A stretch of 64,000 nt of DNA, taken from positions 1-64,000 of the forward strand of contig NZ_NTGE01000163.1 in assembly GCF_002291145.1 (NCBI RefSeq). The letters run 5' to 3'. Positions within the stretch are counted from its first letter, which is position 1; every line of letters starts with the position of its first letter. The DNA is from Streptomyces sp. SA15. Lineage in GTDB: Bacteria > Actinomycetota > Actinomycetes > Streptomycetales > Streptomycetaceae. Shown one piece after another: positions 41,803 through 50,289 of the stretch. The notes below the pieces were generated by a model. It saw only the letters and a program-made list of their open reading frames with translations. It was not told the origin of the DNA and made no database searches. Position numbers and translations under genes: made by a program.

Positions 41803-42897
41803 CTACTGCAGGCCGGCGGCCTTGCAGCCGGCGGCGTAGGCCCCCGTGCAGATCTCGGCGACGGTGTAGAGCTTGTCCTTGACCACCGTGTCCTTGATGT
41901 TGTCCTTGGTGAGCGTGACCGGGGTCAGCAGCTGCGAGGGCACCTTTTCGCCGGAACCGCTGGTCTGCGTCGTGGTGGCCAGGGAGTCGATGCTCTTGCC
42001 CTCCAGCAGGTTGACGGCCAGCTGGGCGGCCGCGTCGGCCTCCGGCTTGTACGCCTTGTAGATCGTGCTGGACTGGGTACCGGCGAGGATCCGCTGGATG
42101 CTGGTGAGCTCCGCGTCCTGACCGGTCAGCGGGACGTCACTGATGCCGGCGCCCTTGAGGACGGTGGCGATACCGCCGGCCATGCCGTCGTTGGCCGAGT
42201 AGACGCCCGCGATGTTCTTCGCGCCCAGCTGCGTGATGGCGGCGGACATCTTCTGGGCGGCGACCTTGTCGTCCCAGTCACCGGCCTGCTCGTAGGCGAT
42301 GTCGACCTTGCCGTCGAGGACCTTGTGGGCGCCCTTCTTGAACAGGGCGGCGTTCGGGTCGGAGGCCAGACCGTTGATCATGACGACCTTGGACTTCGGG
42401 GTGGCCTTGTCGCCCATCGTGTCGAGCAGGGACTGGCCCTGAAGCTCGCCGACCTTCTCGTTGTCGAAGGACACGTACGCGGAGACGGGACCCTGGGCGA
42501 GGCGGTCGTAGGCGATGACCTTGATGCCCTTGTCGACGGCGGCCTGTATGGACGACTTGATGGCGGCGGAGTCCACGGCGCTGATCGCGATGACCTTGAC
42601 GCCCTTGGTGATCATGCTGCTGACCTGCTGGGCCTGGGTCGCCGCGCTGCCCGCCGCGTTGGCGTACTCCAGCTTGCAGTCGGCGCAGAGTTCCTTGACC
42701 TTGGCATCGAAGTACGGCCTGTCGAACTTGGCGTACCGAGTGGTGACACTGTCGGGCAGGAGCAGGCCGATCGACTTGGAGTCCGAGCTGCTGCCGCTGT
42801 CCGAATCACCGTCACCGGCCTTGCCGCAAGCGGCGGTCGAGACGGCGAGGGCCGAGACCACAAAAGCAACGGCGGCACGACGCATACGCGTGTTCAC
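41803..42897 (-). CDS. xylF: D-xylose-binding lipoprotein
   Basis: XylF is a 364-residue family-2 sugar-binding lipoprotein. It has a signal peptide with lipobox VSTAAC (Cys24), an Asp/Ser-rich tether, then SIGLLLPDSVTTRYAKFDRPYFDAKVKELC, VIAISAVDSAAIKSSIQAAVDKGIKVIAYDRLAQG, NIAGVYSANDGMAGGIATVLKGAG and LTGQDAELTSIQRILAGTQSSTIYK. These follow the xylose-binding subgroup. GTG 42897 has a good GGGAGG. The protein delivers xylose to XylGH. The upstream 121 bp must hold the promoter and probably the ROK-regulator site. Confidence 0.93.
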   Translation of the reverse strand: MNTRMRRAAVAFVVSALAVSTAACGKAGDGDSDSGSSSDSKSIGLLLPDSVTTRYAKFDRPYFDAKVKELCADCKLEYANAAGSAATQAQQVSSMITKGVKVIAISAVDSAAIKSSIQAAVDKGIKVIAYDRLAQGPVSAYVSFDNEKVGELQGQSLLDTMGDKATPKSKVVMINGLASDPNAALFKKGAHKVLDGKVDIAYEQAGDWDDKVAAQKMSAAITQLGAKNIAGVYSANDGMAGGIATVLKGAGISDVPLTGQDAELTSIQRILAGTQSSTIYKAYKPEADAAAQLAVNLLEGKSIDSLATTTQTSGSGEKVPSQLLTPVTLTKDNIKDTVVKDKLYTVAEICTGAYAAGCKAAGLQ

Positions 42898-43018
42898 TTG
42901 AGAAACCTCCCTGACGAGGCCGCGACATTGCGGCCGAGGTGGCTGGAAGTCAACTCGGCCATACGTGCGACGTCAAGAAGTAAATCCTTAACGGGTTGGC
43001 AACGGTGCCATCCGTTCT

Positions 43019-44218
43019 CTAAGTGAAGGCGGGTGCGGCAGCGTGCAGGGTGCTGTCCAAAAGGGTTGAATCACCCATCTCACTGAGGGCGAGAGCGAGT
43101 GCTCCGAGCACCTCCGCGCGGCCGCCAAGAGCCCCGGGAAGAATGGAGAGTTGGCGCGCCGCGCTGGGGATGGCATAGCGGCCGACGGACTCCCTGATCG
43201 GCCCGAGGACCAGCTCACCGGCCTCGGCGAGATCACCGCCGAGGACCACCCGGCTCGGGTTCAGCAGGTTGCAGAGATTGGCGACTCCGCTGCCGATGTG
43301 ACGGCCGACGTCGGCGATCACCCGACGGCAGCCCGGGTCTCCGTCCCGCGCCAGCCGTACGACGCCTTCCATCGTCAGGTCGGTGCCGTGGCTGGACTGG
43401 AGCAGCGGCAGGACGTAGCGCGCGGCCGCGAAGGTCTCCAGGCAGCCGCGGTTTCCGCAGCGGCAGACCGGGCCGGATTCGTCGAGTGTGATGTGTCCGA
43501 TCTCCCCCGCTGTGCCGCCGGGGCCCCGGTAGATCTTCCCGTTGATCACCAGGCCCGCGCCGACACCGCTCGCGACCTTGATGTACGCCAGGTCGCGCAC
43601 CCCCCGGCCGCTGCCCCAGACCAGCTCTCCGAGGGCGCCGAGGTTGGCGTCGTTGTCCACGTGCACCGGCACGCCGAGGCGCCCGCGCAGTTCCTCGGCG
43701 GGCTTGGTGCCGGTCCAGCCGGGCAGGATGGCGGTCGAGCCCAGCGTGCCGGACTCGACGTCGATCGGGCCGGGGACGCCGAGGCCCACGCCGGCGATCT
43801 TGGAGCGGTCCACTCCGGTGGCCTCGATCAGCCGGGTGACCAGCTGTTCCGCCCGGTCGAAGCCCTGCGTGGAGGAGGCGTCCACGTCCAGCGGCTCGGA
43901 CTCCTCGGCGAGCACCTGGTGGGCGAGGTTGCCGACCGCCACGCGCAGGTGGGTGTGCCCGAAGTCGACACCGATGACGATGCCGGCGTCCCCGCTCAGC
44001 GAGACGCTGCGGGCTCGGCGGCCGCCCGCCGATGTGGGCGTGACCTCGACGGTTCCGCCGTCCTTGAGCTCCCGCACGATGTTGGAGACGGTGGCCGCGG
44101 ACAGGCCCGTCGTCCGCGCGATCTCCGCCTGCGTGAGCGACCCGGCCAGCCGCACGGCTCGTACGACCCGCTCCAGGTTGGCTCGGTGCAGCGACGACTG
44201 CGACCCCGGAGTCTCCAC
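43019..44218 (-). CDS. rok7B7: ROK-family regulator Rok7B7
   Basis: This 399-residue repressor of the ROK family has an N-terminal MarR-like winged helix (LHRANLERVVRAVRLAGSLTQAEIARTTGLSAATVSNIVRELKDGG). Its sugar-kinase-like domain has GIVIGVDFGHTHLRVAV, GVGLGVPGPIDVESG, VHVDNDANLGALGEL and the zinc motif GHITLDESGPVCRCGNRGCLE. GTG 44218 is chosen because an ideal AGGAGG lies 5 bp upstream; the open frame extends 17 codons further to a TTG without a ribosome site. It lies between xylFGH and ngcEFG. Its S. coelicolor counterpart controls xylose uptake, carbon catabolite repression and antibiotic production. Confidence 0.93.
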   Translation of the reverse strand: METPGSQSSLHRANLERVVRAVRLAGSLTQAEIARTTGLSAATVSNIVRELKDGGTVEVTPTSAGGRRARSVSLSGDAGIVIGVDFGHTHLRVAVGNLAHQVLAEESEPLDVDASSTQGFDRAEQLVTRLIEATGVDRSKIAGVGLGVPGPIDVESGTLGSTAILPGWTGTKPAEELRGRLGVPVHVDNDANLGALGELVWGSGRGVRDLAYIKVASGVGAGLVINGKIYRGPGGTAGEIGHITLDESGPVCRCGNRGCLETFAAARYVLPLLQSSHGTDLTMEGVVRLARDGDPGCRRVIADVGRHIGSGVANLCNLLNPSRVVLGGDLAEAGELVLGPIRESVGRYAIPSAARQLSILPGALGGRAEVLGALALALSEMGDSTLLDSTLHAAAPAFT

Positions 44219-44405
44219 GACGACCTCCTGCGCGCGGGACCGCTTCGATGAGGCCCCGTCTATGTCCAACTAGTGAACTCTAAGCTGAGCCGTTCGGGTC
44301 GCCTCCCGTCAAGAGGTTGAACCGCATCCGCGTCTTTGCACACAGCAACGGAGCACCGCGCCCGGAGCCGGGAGCGGCGCCCCTGTGGGCGGAGGATGCC
44401 GCGCC

Positions 44406-45329
44406 CTACTTCAGCGCCCCCGCCGTCAGCCCCTGCACCACCTGTCGCTGGAAGATGATGTACGCGGCGAGCACCGGCAGCATCGCCATGACCAGGCCCG
44501 CGAACAGACCCGACCAGTCACCCTTGTACCCCTGGCTGACCGCGAGCTGCACCAGGCCCTGGGTGAGGACGCGCTTGTCCGGGTCGGTGTTGAGCACCGT
44601 CGGCAGCATGTACTGGTTCCACTGCCCGAGGAAGTTGAAGATCCCCACGCTGACCAGGCCGGGCTTGGCCATCGGCAGCATGATCTGGAAGAACGTCCGG
44701 GAGTGCGAGGCGCCGTCCACGAAGGCCGCCTCCGCCACCGAGGTCGGCAGCGTGCGGAAGAACGCGGTCAGGAAGAACACCGTGAACGGCAGCGAGTAGG
44801 CGATGTAGACCAGGATCAGGCCGTGGATCGTGTTCAGCAGGCCCATGTTGTTCACGACGTAGAACAACGGGACCAGCGCCAGCATGATCGGGAAGCTCAT
44901 GCCGCCGATGAACAGGTAGTAGATGAACCGGTTGCCCGGGAAGTCGAAGCGGGCCAGCACGTACGCCGCCATGGAGCCGAGTACCAGCGTGCCGATGAGC
45001 GAGCCCCCCACCACCAGGACGGTGTTGAGGAAGTAGTCGCTCATGTTGGCCTCGGTCCAAGCCCGCGACCAGTTGTCGAAGTGCAGTTTGTCCGGCAGCG
45101 ACCAGGGCGAGCCGAAGATGGAACTGTCGTCCTTGAAGGACGTCATCACCGCCCACAGCAGCGGCAGGACGACCATGATCGCCCAGAGGACCAGGATCCC
45201 GTGCGAGAAGACGTTGAGGGTGGTGCCCTCCTTCTTCTCCTTGGGGGGCGGGCCGGCCGGGGCGTCGACCTTGGCGACGGGCGCACCGGGCTCGGCCGGT
45301 ACGGGGGCGGGGGTCTCGGTCGTCTTCAT
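44406..45329 (-). CDS. ngcG: Chito-oligosaccharide ABC transporter permease (MalG type)
   Basis: This 307-residue permease has a ~35-residue Pro/Ala/Glu-rich cytosolic leader and six helices (FSHGILVLWAIMVVLPLLWAVMTSF onward). The EAA loop reads PTSVAEAAFVDGASHSRTFFQIMLPMAKPG. It is the third gene of the ngcEFG operon, four bases after ngcF. By synteny and gene order it corresponds to the N-acetylglucosamine/diacetylchitobiose importer of streptomycetes. No ATPase is encoded nearby, so the shared MsiK is assumed. Confidence 0.88.
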   Translation of the reverse strand: MKTTETPAPVPAEPGAPVAKVDAPAGPPPKEKKEGTTLNVFSHGILVLWAIMVVLPLLWAVMTSFKDDSSIFGSPWSLPDKLHFDNWSRAWTEANMSDYFLNTVLVVGGSLIGTLVLGSMAAYVLARFDFPGNRFIYYLFIGGMSFPIMLALVPLFYVVNNMGLLNTIHGLILVYIAYSLPFTVFFLTAFFRTLPTSVAEAAFVDGASHSRTFFQIMLPMAKPGLVSVGIFNFLGQWNQYMLPTVLNTDPDKRVLTQGLVQLAVSQGYKGDWSGLFAGLVMAMLPVLAAYIIFQRQVVQGLTAGALK

Positions 45330-45333
45330 CTGA

Positions 45334-46260
45334 TCAGTACTCCAGCCGCTCGCGCCGGCCCAACCGCATCACGAGGGCGGCGAAGGCCAGCGTGACGACG
45401 AGCAGGGCGACGCCGATGGTGGTGGCGTAGGCGGCCTGCCCGTCACGGAACGCCTTCTGGTACACGTACAGGACCATGACGGTGGTCGAGTAGTCGGGAC
45501 CGCCGGGCCCGGTCGTCATGATCTGTACGACCGCGAACGACTCGGCGCCCAGGGCGAGGATGCCCATGTAGACCCAGCCGGACTGCACGGTGTCCCACAG
45601 CAGCGGCAGGGTGATCCGGAAGAACGTGGTGGCACGGCCGGCGCCGTCGAGCAGCGCGGCCTCGTACAGATCGGTCGGGATGGACGCCATGCCGGCGGAG
45701 AACAGCACCACGAAGAAGCCGACCGTGGACCAGACCAGCACCGCCATCACGCACCACAGGGCCAGGCCCGGGTCGCCCAGCCACAGCGGCTGGACGCTGT
45801 CGAGCCCGATCCCGCGCAGGAACGAGTTGATGGCGCCGCTGTCCGGGTTGTACGCGAAGGCGAACAACAGGGCGACGATCGCGATCGAGAGCACCTGTGG
45901 AAAGAAATAGACGATCTTGTAGAAGGAAGAGCCCCGGACACCGGAGATGACCGGGCCGCCCTTCCTTCTCCGGCCGCCGACATTGATCATGAAGGCGAAG
46001 AACAGCGCCAGACTGATCGTCACCAGCGGCAGCACGACCGCGAACATCAAGCTGTGCTGCAAGGACTTCCAGAAGATCTCGTCGTCCAGCATCCTCCGGT
46101 AATTGTCCAGGCCGACCATCTTGAATTCGGGGCTCAGGCCGGTCCAGTCCGTGAACGAGTAGTAGATGGACTGGATGAACGGCCACACCACGAAGAGCGC
46201 GTACAGTCCCAGGGGCAAGGACAAAAACCCCACGATGAACCGGTACTTGCCGTGCTGCAT
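45334..46260 (-). CDS. ngcF: Chito-oligosaccharide ABC transporter permease (MalF type)
   Basis: This 308-residue permease has six helices starting FIVGFLSLPLGLYALFVVWPFIQSIYYSF. Typical features are DWTGLSPEFKMVGLDNYRRML and the EAA loop PTDLYEAALLDGAGRATTFFRITLPLLW. An insert, NVGGRRRKGGPVISGVRGSSFYK, between helices 2 and 3 is basic and cytosolic. It is downstream of ngcE and four bases upstream of ngcG. Assignment to ngcF rests on order and synteny with ngcEFG. Confidence 0.88.
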   Translation of the reverse strand: MQHGKYRFIVGFLSLPLGLYALFVVWPFIQSIYYSFTDWTGLSPEFKMVGLDNYRRMLDDEIFWKSLQHSLMFAVVLPLVTISLALFFAFMINVGGRRRKGGPVISGVRGSSFYKIVYFFPQVLSIAIVALLFAFAYNPDSGAINSFLRGIGLDSVQPLWLGDPGLALWCVMAVLVWSTVGFFVVLFSAGMASIPTDLYEAALLDGAGRATTFFRITLPLLWDTVQSGWVYMGILALGAESFAVVQIMTTGPGGPDYSTTVMVLYVYQKAFRDGQAAYATTIGVALLVVTLAFAALVMRLGRRERLEY

Positions 46261-46288
46261 CGCTACTCCGGTGTCGTGAGAATGCCGG

Positions 46289-47749
46289 TCACTGGTGCTT
46301 GTAGTGCTTGATCGAGGTGTCCTTGGCGGTTTCGTCGGCGAAGGCCTGGATCTTCTTGATGGCCTCGGCCGGGGTGAGGCGGCCGGCCATCATCTCGCCG
46401 AGACCGGACACGCCGATCTTCTCCTTCTGCAACTGCACGTACCAGTCCTGCATACGCGGATTCACCACGTTGTCGCCGGCCTTTTCCAGCGCCGCGACAC
46501 CGGATTTCAAACCGGGAGTGAGGGTGATGCCGTCGGTGCCGCCGTTGTAGGCGGTGAGCGACTTGACCTTGCTGGTGAAGTTCTTCGAGGACGCCTCGCT
46601 GAGCATGATGCGCAGCTGCTCCATGCCACCGGCGCCGTTCTTGGCCTTGGCCGGGACGATGAAGGGCTCGCCGCCGGACGCCCAGATGGTGCCGAAGGGC
46701 ATCTTGTCGGAGGAGTCGATGCCGGTGGGCGCGGAGACGGCCAGGTCGAAGTCCTTCGGGATGACGTTCGCCGACTCGTTCTCCACCCAGGAGCCGTTCG
46801 GGATGAACAGCGCCTTGCCCTTGGCCCAGGCGGTCTGCGACTGGATGTGGTCCAGGCCCGGGGTGCCCTTGAGGATGTAGCCCTTCCGGTAGAGCTCGTA
46901 GTAGGCGTCGAAACACGCCTTGACCGCCGGGTGCTTCCAGGCGTTCGGCTCCAGGTTGTCGATGGCGTCGAGGACCTCGACACCGCCGACCTTGCCGATC
47001 ATCGGGTAGAGCGAGAAGGGCAGGTAGTACGGGTATTTGCCCGCGTAGGTCCAGCCCGCCATGCCCTTCTTCTTGGCCTTCTCGCACACGGCGAGCATCT
47101 GGTCCCAGGTCTGCGGGTACTGCTCGTCGAGCGAGTCCAGGGCCTTCTGCGAGTACCAGACGCCGTACACCGTGTACGCGTAGTACATGATCCACACCGG
47201 GTCGCCGTCGAGCCGGCCCATCTCCACGATTCCGGGGCGCAGTGTGTCGCGGACCTTCTTGTTCGGGTCGTCGTAGGACGGGGCGTCCATCAGCGGGGTG
47301 AGGTCGGTGAGCTGGTTCTTGCCGGCCAGGACACCCATGTCCATCTGCTCGGCGCCGGAGTTGTCGATGAGGTCGGGCGGGGTGCCCTGGTTGAAGCGCG
47401 GCTGCAGCGTGGACTGGATCTTCTGGGTGGCCGAGAACTTCACCTTGACCTCGGGGAAGTTCTTTTCGTAGATCTTGACGGCGTCCTCGGCGTACTCCTT
47501 GCCGAAACCGCCGTCGAACAGGACGAATTCCATTCCCGCGGTCTCGTTTACGCCAAGTGGGTTCTTGGCGGTCTTCTTTCCCGCCTTGGCCTTGTCGCCG
47601 CTGTCGTCGCCGCCACTGCTGGCGCACGCGGACAGGAAGCTCATGGTGGGTACGGAGATCAGGCCCAGCGCGGCCGACCGCTTGATCAGATCGCGGCGGC
47701 CGACGCCCGCGGTGCCGTTCTCGGTGTTCTCGGCGGAGGTGGATCCCAT
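46289..47749 (-). CDS. ngcE: Chito-oligosaccharide-binding lipoprotein
   Basis: NgcE is a 486-residue solute-binding protein of the NgcE group. A Tat-like signal (GRRDLIKRSAALGLISVPTMSFL) ends in the lipobox LSAC. The mature protein begins with a Gly/Asp/Lys linker and NPLGVNETAGMEFVLFDGGFGKEYAEDAVKIYEKNFPEVKVKFS. Aromatic-rich stretches such as VWIMYYAYTVYGVWYSQKAL suit sugar stacking. ATG 47749 is preferred to TTG 47755 because GAGG lies 8 bp upstream. Its S. coelicolor relative binds diacetylchitobiose with modest affinity. A DasR-like site lies ~140 bp upstream. Confidence 0.9.
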   Translation of the reverse strand: MGSTSAENTENGTAGVGRRDLIKRSAALGLISVPTMSFLSACASSGGDDSGDKAKAGKKTAKNPLGVNETAGMEFVLFDGGFGKEYAEDAVKIYEKNFPEVKVKFSATQKIQSTLQPRFNQGTPPDLIDNSGAEQMDMGVLAGKNQLTDLTPLMDAPSYDDPNKKVRDTLRPGIVEMGRLDGDPVWIMYYAYTVYGVWYSQKALDSLDEQYPQTWDQMLAVCEKAKKKGMAGWTYAGKYPYYLPFSLYPMIGKVGGVEVLDAIDNLEPNAWKHPAVKACFDAYYELYRKGYILKGTPGLDHIQSQTAWAKGKALFIPNGSWVENESANVIPKDFDLAVSAPTGIDSSDKMPFGTIWASGGEPFIVPAKAKNGAGGMEQLRIMLSEASSKNFTSKVKSLTAYNGGTDGITLTPGLKSGVAALEKAGDNVVNPRMQDWYVQLQKEKIGVSGLGEMMAGRLTPAEAIKKIQAFADETAKDTSIKHYKHQ

Positions 47750-47884
47750 GCTCAAGTCCTCGCCTTCTCCAGGACTCAGGCGGTGAACCGGATCCTTCCC
47801 GGCACCGCGGTCAGGTCAAGCAGGGTCGTGCAGAAAAAGTGGATCATGAAGTGGAGCGTGACGTGCGGATCGTGTGAAGTGCCG

Positions 47885-47900
47885 ACAGGTATAGTCCATT
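47885..47900. promoter_or_regulatory. Candidate DasR-responsive element (dre)
   Basis: ACAGGTATAGTCCATT matches the dre consensus ACTGGTCTAGACCACT at 12 of 16 positions, including GGT-TAG-CCA. DasR, the GlcNAc-6P-sensing GntR repressor, controls chitin and aminosugar uptake in Streptomyces, and ngcE is a fitting target. Symmetry of the two halves is poor, so binding is plausible but unproven. Confidence 0.45.
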
Positions 47901-48088
47901 TCCGGGCGGTGGAGCAAGATCGAATGCAAGGTTGGCCGCGGGTCTTTTCCGAGTTGAGACCTCGCGGAAATATGAGCGACCTGTGCGCCACTTGCCGGAA
48001 AAATCCCTGACATAAAACCCGAATGCCACAGTCAACACTCTTGACAACACTGCACACCTGAGTCACAACTGGTCTTTGCGCAGTGACG

Positions 48089-48103
48089 TTGACAACGTTA
48101 TCC
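48089..48103. promoter_or_regulatory. LacI-type operator candidate before alpha-glucuronidase gene
   Basis: TTGACAACGTTATCC shares TGACAACGTTNTC with the site at 19503 in the mannoside locus. It lies ~170 bp upstream of the GH67 start. The AACGTT core is palindromic, as expected for a LacI-family site. Confidence 0.45.
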
Positions 48104-48270
48104 ACGCCCGGCGCAGGGGGTGCTCGCGTATGCGGCAGCACAGGGTTCGGCACAGACGCGGTACGGCGATCGTGTCGGCGGCCGCCTTACCTCTTCCGCA
48201 CTGGGCGTCTACCGTTCCTGGGCGCGCGGAGGTCGAAACCGCTCGCCTGAGCAACGGAGTTGGGAGTCCC

Positions 48271-50244
48271 ATGTCGCTTCCCGTGCCTGTCCTGCCCGAC
48301 GGTGTCGACCCCGCGTGGCTGCCGCCCGCTGCCTTCCGGGCGATCGGCACCCGGCGCTCGCTGATCCGGGGGTCAGGTCCGCTGGTGGAGACGGTGCACG
48401 GGGAAGTGACTCAGGCCTGTGCCCGGTTCGGTGGTCGTGTGGACCGCGACCCCGAGCCGGGTTCCGGCACGTCGTACGACCTGGTGCTGGAGCTGACGGG
48501 CACCGATGACACCGAGGCGTTCACGTACGTGCGCGAGGGCGGCCGTACGGCGGTCACCGCGTCGGGCCAGGCCGGACTCCTCTACGGATTCTTCCATGTC
48601 GTACGGCTCGGCGAGGACGCCTTCCGCGATGAGCGCGCGCGGGAAGCGCACCGCCCGGCACTGGCGCTGCGGATGCTGGACCACTGGGACAACGTGGCTG
48701 TGCACCCGGTCATGGGGCAGGTGGAGCGCGGGTACGCCGGCGGGTCGCTGTTCTGGCAGGACGGGCGGGCACGCGGTGAGCTGGAGCGGGTGCGGGCGTA
48801 CGGCAGGCTGCTGGCGGCCTGCGGAATCAACGCCGTGGCGGTGAACAACGTCAACGTGCACGAGACCGAGGCGCACCTGCTCACGGACCGGATCGGTGAA
48901 GTCGCCGAGATCGCGGGCGCGTTGAGGCCGTACGGCATCAGGACGCATCTGTCGGTCACCTTCGCCGCGCCGATGGTGCTCGGCGGGCCGGCCACGGCCG
49001 ATCCGCTGGACGCGTCGGTGCGCGCCTGGTGGGCCGAGGCTACGCGGCATGTATACGAGGAGATCGAGGACTTCGGCGGATATGTCGTCAAGGCGGACTC
49101 CGAGGGCCAGCCGGGGCCGTTCGCGTACGGCCGCAGTCACGCCGACGGGGCGAACATGCTGGCCGCCGCGCTGGAGCCGTACGGCGGCACGGTCCACTGG
49201 CGGGCCTTCGTCTACAACCACCGCCAGGACTGGCGGGACCGCACGACCGACCGGGCGCGGGCGGCGTACGACCATTTCGTGCCGCTGGACGGGGAGTTCG
49301 CGTCCAATGCCGTGCTCCAGGTGAAGCACGGGCCGGTGGACTTCCAGGTGCGGGAGCCGGTGTCCCCGCTGATCGGGGCGATGCCGCGCACACGGCTGAC
49401 GGTAGAGGTCCAGGCCACTCAGGAGTACACCGGGCAGCAGCGGCACGTGTGCTGGCTGGGGCCGATGTGGAGCGAGGTGCTGGGGTTCCGGCCGGACGGG
49501 GAGGCGAGCGTCGGGCAGCTGGCGAGCGGGCTCGTGGCCGTGTCCAACGTCGGCGACGACCCGTTCTGGACCGGGCATCCACTCGCCCAGGCGAACCTCT
49601 ACACCTTCGGGCGGCTGGCATGGCAGCCGGACGCGGATCCGGACGGCGTTCTCGACGAGTGGATCCGGCTCACCTTCGGGACGGGTCCCGCGGCGGGGCT
49701 GCGCGCGGTGCTGGACGGTTCGTGGCGGACGTACGAGAAGTACACCGCGCCGCTCGGGGTGGGCTTCATGGTGCAGCCGGGGCACCACTACGGGCCGAGC
49801 GTGGACGGATACGAGTACAGCCCGTGGGGGACCTATCACTTCGCCGACCGGGACGGGGTCGGGGTCGATCGCAGCTGCGCCACCGGAACCGGGTACGCGG
49901 GGCAGTACGCCAAGCCGTGGGCCGAGCGGTACGAGTCGCCTCAGAGCTGCCCCGACGAGCTGCTGCTGTTCTTCCACCACGTGTCGTACGGGCACATGCT
50001 GAAGAGCGGCAAGACGGTGATCCAGCACATCTACGACACGCACTTCGAGGGCGTGGCGGAGGTGGAGGAGGCCCGGGAGGTGTGGGCCTCGCTGGCCGGG
50101 CTGGTGGACCCGGCGCGCCACGCACGGGTGACGGAGCGGTTCGAGGAGCAGCTCCGCAGTGCCCGCGAGTGGCGCGATCAGGTCAACAGCTACTTCTTCC
50201 GGAAGTCGGGGGTGCCCGACGCACATGGGCGCCGAATCCACTGA
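48271..50244 (+). CDS. GH67 alpha-glucuronidase
   Basis: This 657-residue enzyme removes 4-O-methyl-glucuronic acid from the ends of aldouronic acids derived from xylan; without a signal peptide it acts in the cytosol. The N-terminal GH67N-like sandwich is followed by the barrel with LRMLDHWDNV and HVYEEIEDFGGYVVKADSEGQPGPFAYGRSHADGANMLA. The family's catalytic segment is FVPLDGEFASNAVLQVKHGPVDFQVREPVSPLIGAM. The C-terminal helical domain contains WGTYHFADRDGVGVDRS. ATG 48271 follows GGGAGTCCC. Its import partner is probably the LplABC-type system downstream. Its 3' end overlaps a 14-bp tandem repeat. Confidence 0.93.
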   Translation: MSLPVPVLPDGVDPAWLPPAAFRAIGTRRSLIRGSGPLVETVHGEVTQACARFGGRVDRDPEPGSGTSYDLVLELTGTDDTEAFTYVREGGRTAVTASGQAGLLYGFFHVVRLGEDAFRDERAREAHRPALALRMLDHWDNVAVHPVMGQVERGYAGGSLFWQDGRARGELERVRAYGRLLAACGINAVAVNNVNVHETEAHLLTDRIGEVAEIAGALRPYGIRTHLSVTFAAPMVLGGPATADPLDASVRAWWAEATRHVYEEIEDFGGYVVKADSEGQPGPFAYGRSHADGANMLAAALEPYGGTVHWRAFVYNHRQDWRDRTTDRARAAYDHFVPLDGEFASNAVLQVKHGPVDFQVREPVSPLIGAMPRTRLTVEVQATQEYTGQQRHVCWLGPMWSEVLGFRPDGEASVGQLASGLVAVSNVGDDPFWTGHPLAQANLYTFGRLAWQPDADPDGVLDEWIRLTFGTGPAAGLRAVLDGSWRTYEKYTAPLGVGFMVQPGHHYGPSVDGYEYSPWGTYHFADRDGVGVDRSCATGTGYAGQYAKPWAERYESPQSCPDELLLFFHHVSYGHMLKSGKTVIQHIYDTHFEGVAEVEEAREVWASLAGLVDPARHARVTERFEEQLRSAREWRDQVNSYFFRKSGVPDAHGRRIH

Positions 50245-50289
50245 ACCGAATCCACTGAACCGCATCTGCTGAACCGCATCTACTGAATG
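50234..50289. repeat. 14-bp tandem repeat over two convergent stop codons
   Basis: There are two exact GAATCCACTGAACC units (50234-50247, 50248-50261) followed by two variants, GCATCTGCTGAACC and GCATCTACTGAATG. The array contains the alpha-glucuronidase stop and the GH42 stop and fills the gap between them. No terminator hairpin is present here. Confidence 0.9.

Larger units (their letters stand above)
47750..48270. promoter_or_regulatory. Divergent ngcE / alpha-glucuronidase promoter region
   Basis: This 521-bp space contains no gene; the open frames are short and not conserved in character. Two signals stand out: a DasR-type dre candidate at 47885-47900 on the ngcE side, and a LacI-type TTGACAACGTTATCC at 48089-48103 on the glucuronidase side, with a further TTGACAACAC at 48041-48050. 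The middle part is AT-richer than the surroundings. Confidence 0.6.

Noticed and set aside
44218..44269. TTG start for Rok7B7
   Set aside because: It has no ribosome site; GTG 44218 has AGGAGG at 5 bp.
47776..48153. Short frames in the ngcE-glucuronidase interval as small genes
   Set aside because: Mixed composition, no ribosome sites and no recognisable domains; better explained as regulatory DNA.
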